Assembly: GCA_964452775.1 (NCBI GenBank) | Contig: CAYVQP010000009.1 | Span: 1-64,000, forward strand | Direction of reading: 5' to 3' | Length of the DNA stretch: 64,000 bases | DNA from: JACKCB01 sp964452775 | GTDB taxonomy: Bacteria; Chloroflexota; Anaerolineae; Promineifilales; Promineifilaceae | Part shown: in pieces, positions 46,617-53,834 of the stretch | Numbering within the stretch: the first letter of the stretch is position 1 | Layout of the letters: every line of letters starts with the position of its first letter | The notes under the pieces: generated by a model | Told to the model about the DNA's origin: nothing | Databases searched by the model: none | Seen by the model: only the letters and a program-made list of their open reading frames with translations | Program-made: the position numbers and the translations under genes

Positions 46617-48347
46617 ATGAAGAGCAATCGCGAAATCGCCGCCCTCTTTGCGCAAATCGCGGAGATGCTGTCCATTCGGGGCGACTCCATTCACCGCGTC
46701 CTGGCCTATCAGCGGGCTTCAGAGAGCCTCATGGAGCTTGGCCGGGATGTGTCGTCCCTGCACGCAGAAGGAAGACTGACCGACATCCCCGGCATCGGCG
46801 CGACGTTAGCCGAAAAGATCGCGGAAATACTTACCACCGGCAAACTAGAGTTCTACGACCGGTTGGCCGAGGAGATTCCGCCCGCGCTGACCGAATTGCT
46901 GCGAGTAGACGGTCTCGGACCAAAGCGAGTCAAAGCCATTTACGACACGCTTGGCATTACCTCCTTAGAGGAGCTTCAGCAGGCGGCGATAAAGGGAGAA
47001 CTAAGGAAGCTACCCGGCATGGGGCCAACATCTGAGGCCAAGTTGATCAAGGCGATCGATAGCCTGGCGCGCCATCAGGACGACCGTATTCCGCTTGAAG
47101 CTGCCTGGGCGATTGCGAACCAGGTGCTGAATGTCTTGACGGCGCTTCCCGGCGTGACTCAGTCGGCGGTAGGCGGCTCTTTGCGACGCATGCGTGAAAC
47201 GGTCGGCGATATTGACCTGATGCTGGCGGCCGGCGACGCAGAAACAATCATGGACGCCTTCTGCAGTATGGAGAACGTTGAGTCGGTGCTTGGAAAAGGG
47301 CCGACCAAGTCTAGCGTAATACTGCGGAACGGCACTCGCATTCAATTGCGGGTGTTGCCGGAGGAACGCTGGGGCACACTGCTCTCATACTTCACCGGCA
47401 GCCAGGCGCATAATGTGCGGCTGCGTGAACTGGCGTTGAAACAAGGGATGACGCTAAATGAGCATGAGTTCCGCGCCCTGGCCGGCGAAGTTGAGCCACA
47501 TCTCTGCGCCACCGAAGAAGAGGTCTACCGGACGTTGGGCCTACCTTACATCGCCCCCACGTTGAGGGAAGATCGCGGCGAAATCGAAGCTGCGTTGGCG
47601 GGCAGATTGCCGGCGCTGGTCGAGGAAAGAGACTTAATTGCCGACCTGCACATGCACACCAACTGGTCAGATGGGAGCGCGACAATCCTGGAAATGGCGC
47701 AGGCCGCCCGGCGTATCGGGTTACAATACATCGTTATCAGCGATCATTCGGCCAGCCTGGGTATTGCCAATGGGCTTTCAGTCGAGCGTCTGAGGCAGCA
47801 GGCGGTGGAGATCCGGCAGACAAATGAAGCGATGGGACCGGACTTTCGCATTTTCCATGGCACAGAAATGGAGATCAGGACGGATGGCGCCCTGGATTAC
47901 CCTGACGACGTGCTGGCGGAATTGGACTTCGTCACCGCGGCGCTGCACATCGGGCTGAACCAGCCCCGTGAGCAGGTGACCCGGCGGGCGTTGGCTGCCA
48001 TAGACAACCCGCATGTGGACATGTTGGCCCATCCCACCGGGCGATTGTTGCCCGAGCGACCCGGCGCAGATCTTGACATGGAGGCGATCCTCTATGCGGC
48101 CAGCCGGACCGGCACCATCCTGGAAATTAATGCGAACCCGCGCCGGCTGGACCTGCGCGATGTTCACGTGCGCCGAGCGATTGAGCTCGGCGTCAGGATT
48201 GCGATCAACACAGACGCACATCATCCGGACCACTTCAAGTTCCGGCATTTCGGAGTCGCAACCGCCCAACGCGGATGGGCGGAGGCGAAAGACGTAGTGA
48301 ACACCTGGTCCTTGGCGCGATTTACGGCGCACCTTCAACGGGGGTAA
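46617..48347 (+). CDS. polX: DNA polymerase X family protein with PHP domain
   Basis: 576 residues. The N-terminal 8-kDa and helix-hairpin-helix part (DIPGIGATLAEKIAEI, VDGLGPKRVKAIYD) is followed by the palm with GSLRRMRETVGDIDL carrying Asp198 and Asp200. The third catalytic Asp, expected in a VDLRV segment, is Gln243 (IQLRV; codon CAA at 47343). The C-terminal PHP domain looks complete: DLHMHTNWSDG (His345, His347), ISDHS, HGTEMEI, and NTDAHH. Known PolX proteins fill gaps in base-excision repair and carry a PHP 3'-5' exonuclease; polymerase activity is doubtful here. Confidence 0.9.
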   Translation: MKSNREIAALFAQIAEMLSIRGDSIHRVLAYQRASESLMELGRDVSSLHAEGRLTDIPGIGATLAEKIAEILTTGKLEFYDRLAEEIPPALTELLRVDGLGPKRVKAIYDTLGITSLEELQQAAIKGELRKLPGMGPTSEAKLIKAIDSLARHQDDRIPLEAAWAIANQVLNVLTALPGVTQSAVGGSLRRMRETVGDIDLMLAAGDAETIMDAFCSMENVESVLGKGPTKSSVILRNGTRIQLRVLPEERWGTLLSYFTGSQAHNVRLRELALKQGMTLNEHEFRALAGEVEPHLCATEEEVYRTLGLPYIAPTLREDRGEIEAALAGRLPALVEERDLIADLHMHTNWSDGSATILEMAQAARRIGLQYIVISDHSASLGIANGLSVERLRQQAVEIRQTNEAMGPDFRIFHGTEMEIRTDGALDYPDDVLAELDFVTAALHIGLNQPREQVTRRALAAIDNPHVDMLAHPTGRLLPERPGADLDMEAILYAASRTGTILEINANPRRLDLRDVHVRRAIELGVRIAINTDAHHPDHFKFRHFGVATAQRGWAEAKDVVNTWSLARFTAHLQRG

Positions 48348-48349
48348 GG

Positions 48350-49594
48350 ATGGCAGAACTGAGTACAACTACCACCGGCATCTTTCAGCGCGTCTTTCAC
48401 GGGCTGGAGCCCCACGTTCTCGACGAATTGCGCCGCCTTGCCGAACGCAACAACTATCCGGCCGGTGTGGTGCTCTGCCGGCAGGGCGAGCGCGAACACA
48501 CCTTTTACATCGTTGTCAGCGGCAGGGTAGTCGTTACCCAAAAGCTGGAGGACGGCGAGGAACGATTGCTTGGGGTGCGCGGGCCAAATGAGTATTTTGG
48601 CGAGATGGGCCTGCTGGATGATCGGCCACGCATGGCCAGCGTCACCACCCTGGTGCCGACCACGGTGTTGGAGCTTACCGAAGAAGCCTTTGATCTCTTT
48701 CTCGAGGAAAGCCCGGTAATTGCCTTCGCAATGCTGCGCCGGATCCTGGAGACGCTGCGAAATATTGACCAGACGGCCATCGAGGATCTGCGTTCGAAAA
48801 ATGAGGCATTACGGCAGGCGTATGAAGAGCTGCAATCGGCTCACGAAGCTCTGGTTGAAAAGCGACGCCTGGAACGTGAGCTGGAAATTGCGGCGGAAGT
48901 GCAGCGCAACCTGTTGCCGGCCAACCTCCCCAACCATCCTGATTATCGGAACGCCGCTTACCTGGAGCCGGCGCGCGGGGTGGGCGGCGATTTCTATGAT
49001 GTCTTCGACCTGGACGATCAGCATCTGGGTATCTTGATCGCCGATGTGGCGGACAAGAGCATCCAGGCCGCTCTCTTTATGGCGGTAACGCGCACCTTGT
49101 TTCAGGTGGAGAGCCGGCGAACGCTTTCGCCGTCCAATGTGGCGCTGGCAGTTCATAGCGGCATGCTGGCTGTCTCTCCGGTGGCCGACACATTTGTAAC
49201 TGCTTTTTATGGCGTCCTACACCGGCCCAGTGGACTTCTGAAATATATCATTGCCGGACACGAGCACCCCCTGCTGGCGCGCCCAGGCCAGGGAATCTCC
49301 GTGCTGGAGGGAAAGGGGCGGTTTTTGGGCATGCTGCCGCAGCTCTCCCTGGAGGAGTACGCGGTCGAGATCACGTCTGGAGATCGGCTGGTTTTGTTTA
49401 GTGATGGCGTATCGGATGCCGAGAATCCGGCCGGCGAGAACTATGGCTCTGAAAGACTTCGTGCCATCGTGCGCAGCAGTCACCACCTGGAGGCCGGTCC
49501 GCTGGTTGATGCGATCCGGGCCGACATAGCCGCCTGGCAGCAGCACGCCCCGCCCATTGATGATTTGGCCATCCTGGTGGTAGAGGCGCGCTGA
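48350..49594 (+). CDS. Cyclic-nucleotide-binding domain/SpoIIE-type PP2C phosphatase
   Basis: 414 residues from ATG 48350, two bases after the polX stop. The N-terminal Crp-like domain (about 15-130) has RQGEREHTFYIVVSGRV and FGEMGLLDDRPRMASV. A coiled coil follows to about 190, then a SpoIIE/RsbU phosphatase domain with metal-binding Asp in GGDFYDVFD, IADVADKS, LFSDGVSDAEN and the final DDLAILVV. It probably dephosphorylates an anti-sigma-factor antagonist when a ligand binds the first domain. No partner gene is adjacent. Confidence 0.9.
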   Translation: MAELSTTTTGIFQRVFHGLEPHVLDELRRLAERNNYPAGVVLCRQGEREHTFYIVVSGRVVVTQKLEDGEERLLGVRGPNEYFGEMGLLDDRPRMASVTTLVPTTVLELTEEAFDLFLEESPVIAFAMLRRILETLRNIDQTAIEDLRSKNEALRQAYEELQSAHEALVEKRRLERELEIAAEVQRNLLPANLPNHPDYRNAAYLEPARGVGGDFYDVFDLDDQHLGILIADVADKSIQAALFMAVTRTLFQVESRRTLSPSNVALAVHSGMLAVSPVADTFVTAFYGVLHRPSGLLKYIIAGHEHPLLARPGQGISVLEGKGRFLGMLPQLSLEEYAVEITSGDRLVLFSDGVSDAENPAGENYGSERLRAIVRSSHHLEAGPLVDAIRADIAAWQQHAPPIDDLAILVVEAR

Positions 49595-49596
49595 CT

Positions 49597-50166
49597 GTGG
49601 CCAGCTTTGAGAAACCCCCTGATCCGCGAGAAGGAGGTCTGAAGCGGCGTCTCGCCCGTCGCCAACGACAGGATAGTCCCGAGCCGCTGCCCTGGTTGTG
49701 GATTGGTCTGGGTGTGCTGGTGACCGCGGCCGGCCTCTTCCTGGCCTTTCTGTTGGCGAATACGATGTTGATCCCGGAACCACTGGCAACCGGCCAGCCG
49801 CAGCCGACCGTGATTCGCCTTACCGCGCCGCCAAGCCCGATTCCTTCACCGACAACGGCGGTGGAGACCCCCACTTCGATCCCGACTCTGACGCCGGTTC
49901 CGACCCTGGACCTTGCCCATCCCCCCGCCGACGTCACGGTGGGCTACTATGCCATGGTTGTTGGCACCGGCGGCGATGGGGTGACGGTCCGGGGAGGCCC
50001 GAGCACCTCTGACACGCGCCTGCTGACCGCCGCCGAAGGACGGCTGATGATCGTGCTTGAAGGGCCGGTAACCGGCGGCGATTTCGAATGGTGGCGCGTG
50101 AGACTGGATGACGGCGCCGAAGGATGGATCGCGGGCGATTTTCTGGCCCCGGCGCCCGCGCCCTGA
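49597..50166 (+). CDS. Membrane-anchored SH3b-domain protein
   Basis: 189 residues from GTG 49597. A basic cytoplasmic tail is followed by one membrane helix (about 33-56), then a Pro/Thr-rich linker outside and a bacterial SH3 domain (about 110-185) with GDGVTVRGGPSTSDTRLL and WWRVRLDDGAEGWIAGDFL. SH3b domains often bind cell-wall peptides or glycans. It is 2 bases downstream of the phosphatase gene and may be translationally coupled. Confidence 0.85.
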   Translation: MASFEKPPDPREGGLKRRLARRQRQDSPEPLPWLWIGLGVLVTAAGLFLAFLLANTMLIPEPLATGQPQPTVIRLTAPPSPIPSPTTAVETPTSIPTLTPVPTLDLAHPPADVTVGYYAMVVGTGGDGVTVRGGPSTSDTRLLTAAEGRLMIVLEGPVTGGDFEWWRVRLDDGAEGWIAGDFLAPAPAP

Positions 50167-50262
50167 TCACAATGCTGCTTCGCGGAAACGTGATCATCGA
50201 GCATGGGCGATTGAGCCAGGTCACTTTCCGGGAAGATGCAGAAACCAGGCTAACTGAGCACT

Positions 50263-52296
50263 ATGTCAAATAAAGATGCTGCAAACCGAGTACGCGAGCT
50301 GCGTGAACAAGTAGACTATCATCTCTATCGCTATCACGTCTTGAATGCGCCGGTGATCAGCGATGCCGAGTATGATGCGCTCTACAATGAGCTCAAATCG
50401 CTGGAAGAAGCCAACCCCTCGCTGGTAACGCCGGACTCTCCGACCCAACGGGCCGGGGCAGAACCGCTCAGCGCCTTCGATAAGGTGACCCATCCGGCGC
50501 CCATCTTGAGCCTGGCCAGCGCCAACGGCGTAGAGGAGCTGTTCGCCTGGCGCAAGCGCATTGCGCGCCTGCTGCCGGAGGACGCCGAGCTGAGCTACAT
50601 GGTGGAGCCAAAGATCGATGGTCTGACCGTCGTGCTGACCTATCGGAACGGCGTATTTGAGCAGGGCGCGACCAGGGGAAACGGACAGGTTGGCGAGGAC
50701 GTTACCCAGAACCTGCGCACCTTGCGGGCGTTGCCGGCGCGGGTGCCCATTGATCGCTCACTGGGAATAACGCCGCCGGCCTATATGGTGGTTCGCGGCG
50801 AGGTGTTCTTTCCGCTCGACCGCTTTGCCGGTTTCAATGAGGCGCAGGCCAGCTCGGACGCCTACGTGTACTTGAATCCGCGCAACGCCGCCTCCGGCTC
50901 ACTGCGGCAGCTCGATCCTTCCGTCACGGCCGCCAGACCGCTGACCCTGTTCGTCTATGACTTCGTCGCCTGGGACGATGGCGCTGTCCCGGATTACCAA
51001 CATGAGCGATTGCAGATGTTGGCTAATCTCGGCTTCCCGATTCCGCCCGCTGATCATCTGTCCCTGGCGACGGATTTGGAGAGCGTCGCCGCCATGTATC
51101 TGCAGTGGATTGATAAGCGCAACACCATCAACTATGAAGTGGATGGCCTGGTGGTTAAGATTGACGACCGGCCACTGGCAGACAGCCTCGGCTATGTCGG
51201 CAAGGATCCGCGCGGCTCACTGGCGATCAAGTTCCCCGCCCAGGAAAAGACGACGCGATTGCTGGACGTGGTGATCAATGTGGGCAGGACCGGCGTGCTC
51301 GCGCCCGCAGCGGTGCTGGAGCCAATAGAGATCGGCGGCGTGACCGTACAAAACGCAACCTTGCATAACTTTGAGGAGATTGCGCGCAAGGATATACGCA
51401 TTGGCGACGTGGTGGTGGTGAAGCGGGCCGGCGATGTTATTCCCTACGTGGTTGGCCCGGTGGTTGATCTGCGGCAAGGCAACGAACAGATTGTCAGCCC
51501 GCCGGTGGTCTGTCCCTTCTGCGGTGCGCCGGTGGTGCATGTTCCCGGCGAAGTAGCAATCTACTGCGAGAATCCCGCCTGCCCTGAGCAGCTTGTGCGG
51601 CGGGTGGAGTATTTTGTAAGCCGAGGAGCGATGGACATTGAATCCTTTGGCGCGCAGACCGGGGCGCTCCTGATTGAGAAAGGCTTCATCACGGACGTTG
51701 CCGACATTTACTACTTGCAGCGGGACGCCCTGCTTCAACTGGAGGGGTTCCAGGAAAAGAAGGTTGATAATTTGCTGGCCGGCATCGAGAACAGCAAGCA
51801 GCAATCGGCCGTCCGGCTGCTAATTGGGCTGGGTGTCCGCTATGTGGGCGGGGTGGTTGCCGGGCTCCTGCTTGACGCGACCGGCAGCATTGACGCGCTG
51901 GCCGTCGCAGACGTGGCCACGCTCCAGGCGACAGACGGCATCGGCCCTCAGACGGCGGAAGCGGTAGTCAACTGGTTCTCGGATGAGCGTCATCGCCGGC
52001 TGCTGGAAAAGTTGCGCGCTGCCGGGCTGAACTTTGCCGTTCAACGCGCGGAAATTACGGGCAATGCGCCGCTGACCGGCAAGACTTTCGTGATCACGGG
52101 CACGCTGCCTTCGATGAGCCGGGATGAAGCGAAGGCCCTTATTGAACAGTATGGCGGCAAGGTGACCGGATCGGTCAGCCAGAAGACCGATTACCTGTTG
52201 GTCGGAGAGAACGCCGGCAGCAAACTGAGCAAGGCGGAGCAGCTTGGCGTGCCTATTGTAGATGAAGAGGGTCTAAGACAGCTTCTCGGGGGATAA
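50263..52296 (+). CDS. ligA: NAD-dependent DNA ligase LigA
   Basis: 677 residues, full length. The adenylated Lys117 is in VEPKIDGL; NAD-binding Ia domain, OB fold (GRTGVLAPAAVLEP), Cys4 zinc finger (CPFCGAPVV and CENPACPEQ near 413-435), helix-hairpin-helix repeats and a C-terminal BRCT domain (GKTFVITGTLPSM) follow in order. It seals nicks in replication and repair. The ribosome site before ATG 50263 is weak. It lies near polX, consistent with a repair neighbourhood. Confidence 0.97.
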   Translation: MSNKDAANRVRELREQVDYHLYRYHVLNAPVISDAEYDALYNELKSLEEANPSLVTPDSPTQRAGAEPLSAFDKVTHPAPILSLASANGVEELFAWRKRIARLLPEDAELSYMVEPKIDGLTVVLTYRNGVFEQGATRGNGQVGEDVTQNLRTLRALPARVPIDRSLGITPPAYMVVRGEVFFPLDRFAGFNEAQASSDAYVYLNPRNAASGSLRQLDPSVTAARPLTLFVYDFVAWDDGAVPDYQHERLQMLANLGFPIPPADHLSLATDLESVAAMYLQWIDKRNTINYEVDGLVVKIDDRPLADSLGYVGKDPRGSLAIKFPAQEKTTRLLDVVINVGRTGVLAPAAVLEPIEIGGVTVQNATLHNFEEIARKDIRIGDVVVVKRAGDVIPYVVGPVVDLRQGNEQIVSPPVVCPFCGAPVVHVPGEVAIYCENPACPEQLVRRVEYFVSRGAMDIESFGAQTGALLIEKGFITDVADIYYLQRDALLQLEGFQEKKVDNLLAGIENSKQQSAVRLLIGLGVRYVGGVVAGLLLDATGSIDALAVADVATLQATDGIGPQTAEAVVNWFSDERHRRLLEKLRAAGLNFAVQRAEITGNAPLTGKTFVITGTLPSMSRDEAKALIEQYGGKVTGSVSQKTDYLLVGENAGSKLSKAEQLGVPIVDEEGLRQLLGG

Positions 52297-52320
52297 GGAG
52301 GGGTCTGCCGGGGAGCCGGA

Positions 52321-53301
52321 CTACAGCCAGCCCTGCTCTCGATACCACGCTACCGCGGCGCGACTGCCACGATCCAGGTCGTATTGTGGCGAGTAACCCA
52401 ATTGGCGATGCGCCTTTTCCCAGGAAAAGCGCCGGCTCTCGCTGAAGAAGGCCACACCTGTACGGCTCAAGGGTGCGTTTTTGCCGAATAGTCCGGCCGC
52501 GCCCTCCAGCAGTATGGCCGCACCCATAGCAATCGGTCTGGGCAACGAGAATCGGGGGGCGGGCACGCCCAAAGCGCGGGCCAGGGTTTCCCCCAGCTCT
52601 CTAAACGTGACCGGGCGGGGGCCGGTGAGGTGGTAGATTTCGCCGGCGTTGCCCTCGCGCAGGCAAAGAAGTACGCCGTCAACAGCATCGTCAATATAGG
52701 TCGGATGGCAGGTGTGTCGCCCGCCATCTACGTAGAAGAACTGCCTCCGCTTGACGGCGAGAAACAGACCCAGGACGTGTTGATCGCCGGGACCATAAAC
52801 GAACTCCGGCCTGGCAATCACAACCGGCATTCCATTGGCCGCATAAGAGGCTACCAGTCTCTCCGCTTCCGCTTTGCTGCGCTCATAAGGATTGCTGGGG
52901 GCGAGCAGGGCGCTCTCGCCGGCCGGCTCGGCGGCAATTGGACCGAGCACGCCTGGACTGCTGATGTAAATCAGGCGTGGCGGCGGATCACAACGACTGA
53001 TCTCGTCCAGGATGTTGCGCGTTCCTTCGACGTGCAGCGCGTGATAGGCAGCCTCTGGGACGCCGGCTTTGCCAAGCATCCCGGCAGCATGGACAACGGC
53101 ATCTACGCCGGAAAATACCCCGCGCAGCGTCACCGGCCTGGATATATCTACTTCCCGATAGGAGCAGTGCACTCCGCGCAGCGCGCTCCGGTCGGAGCCG
53201 GAACGCACCAACGAAAGGACTTCGACCCCTTCAGCAACCAGCCGGCGGACGATTGCGCTCCCCAGGAAGCCGGTTGCGCCAATTACGGCCACTTGTTTCA
53301 C
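52321..53301 (-). CDS. NAD(P)-dependent epimerase/dehydratase (3-beta-HSD-like extended SDR)
   Basis: 326 residues. The Rossmann motif GATGFLG is at 8-14, the active-site Ser is in ISSPGVLG, and Tyr/Lys are in NPYERSKAE. The C-terminal part (PRPVTFRELGETLARALG) matches sugar-nucleotide or sterol-type extended SDRs. Substrate unknown. It is convergent with ligA and divergent from the small exported protein. Confidence 0.88.
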   Translation of the reverse strand: MKQVAVIGATGFLGSAIVRRLVAEGVEVLSLVRSGSDRSALRGVHCSYREVDISRPVTLRGVFSGVDAVVHAAGMLGKAGVPEAAYHALHVEGTRNILDEISRCDPPPRLIYISSPGVLGPIAAEPAGESALLAPSNPYERSKAEAERLVASYAANGMPVVIARPEFVYGPGDQHVLGLFLAVKRRQFFYVDGGRHTCHPTYIDDAVDGVLLCLREGNAGEIYHLTGPRPVTFRELGETLARALGVPAPRFSLPRPIAMGAAILLEGAAGLFGKNAPLSRTGVAFFSESRRFSWEKAHRQLGYSPQYDLDRGSRAAVAWYREQGWL

Positions 53302-53327
53302 GTATCCATCCTTGTAACCATGTCTGC

Positions 53328-53369
53328 ATTATACTGCCACTGTTCAACATGCGGGGCAGCCGCTATAAT
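53328..53369. promoter_or_regulatory. Back-to-back -10 boxes between divergent genes
   Basis: A perfect TATAAT on the minus strand (53328-53333) faces the epimerase, and a perfect TATAAT on the plus strand (53364-53369) faces the small exported protein. Neither has a good -35 at 16-18 bases. They are likely promoters but only half supported. Confidence 0.4.
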
Positions 53370-53439
53370 GTACGTGTTCACTTTAGCCGCAGTTGTCTTT
53401 GAAGGCGCGCACTGCGCATTTTTTAGCAGAGGAGCATTC

Positions 53440-53730
53440 GTGCGTAAGTCAGATCGTAGCTTGGTTTTGCGCCTGTTCATCGTAGCGCTGATAATGTTTG
53501 GAATGCTGACGCCTACTTTGATCAGCCCCTCGTACGCCCTGGCGCAGAGCGCTGAAGAAGAAGGAACTGCCGATACCGGGCCGGTGGAATCATCGGAGAG
53601 CGTGGGCGCGGCCGTGGTCATGTCCGTTATTGCGCTTGCCTTGTTGCTTGTCGCCGTGGTCGCCATAATCGGGGCTGTTGGTCTGGGGGTTATTGGGATC
53701 GGATACTGGTCGGTTAACCAGGGGGACTAG
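53440..53730 (+). CDS. Small exported membrane protein, unrecognised
   Basis: 96 residues from GTG 53440, with AGAGGAG five bases upstream. An N-terminal signal (RLFIVALIMFGMLTPTLI, ending SYALAQS) is followed by a 30-residue acidic/Ser-rich stretch and a second hydrophobic helix (about 60-90, Ala/Val/Ile/Gly-rich). The same frame is open far upstream against the epimerase gene, but the ribosome site and signal peptide mark the true start. No family recognised. Confidence 0.65.
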   Translation: MRKSDRSLVLRLFIVALIMFGMLTPTLISPSYALAQSAEEEGTADTGPVESSESVGAAVVMSVIALALLLVAVVAIIGAVGLGVIGIGYWSVNQGD

Positions 53731-53834
53731 CGGGGTTTCGGGGAGCTTGAAGCGTGTCAAAGCCGGGTAAGACGGAGTTTCTTTGCCGGCTAACCTGAGC
53801 ACACCATCATTCGCGGAGCCCTTCGAGCGCGACT

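Noticed and set aside
52630..53439. Long plus-strand open frame running into the small exported protein
   Set aside because: It is antisense to the well-supported epimerase gene, and its translation shows no family likeness. Only the part from GTG 53440, with its own ribosome site and signal peptide, is kept.
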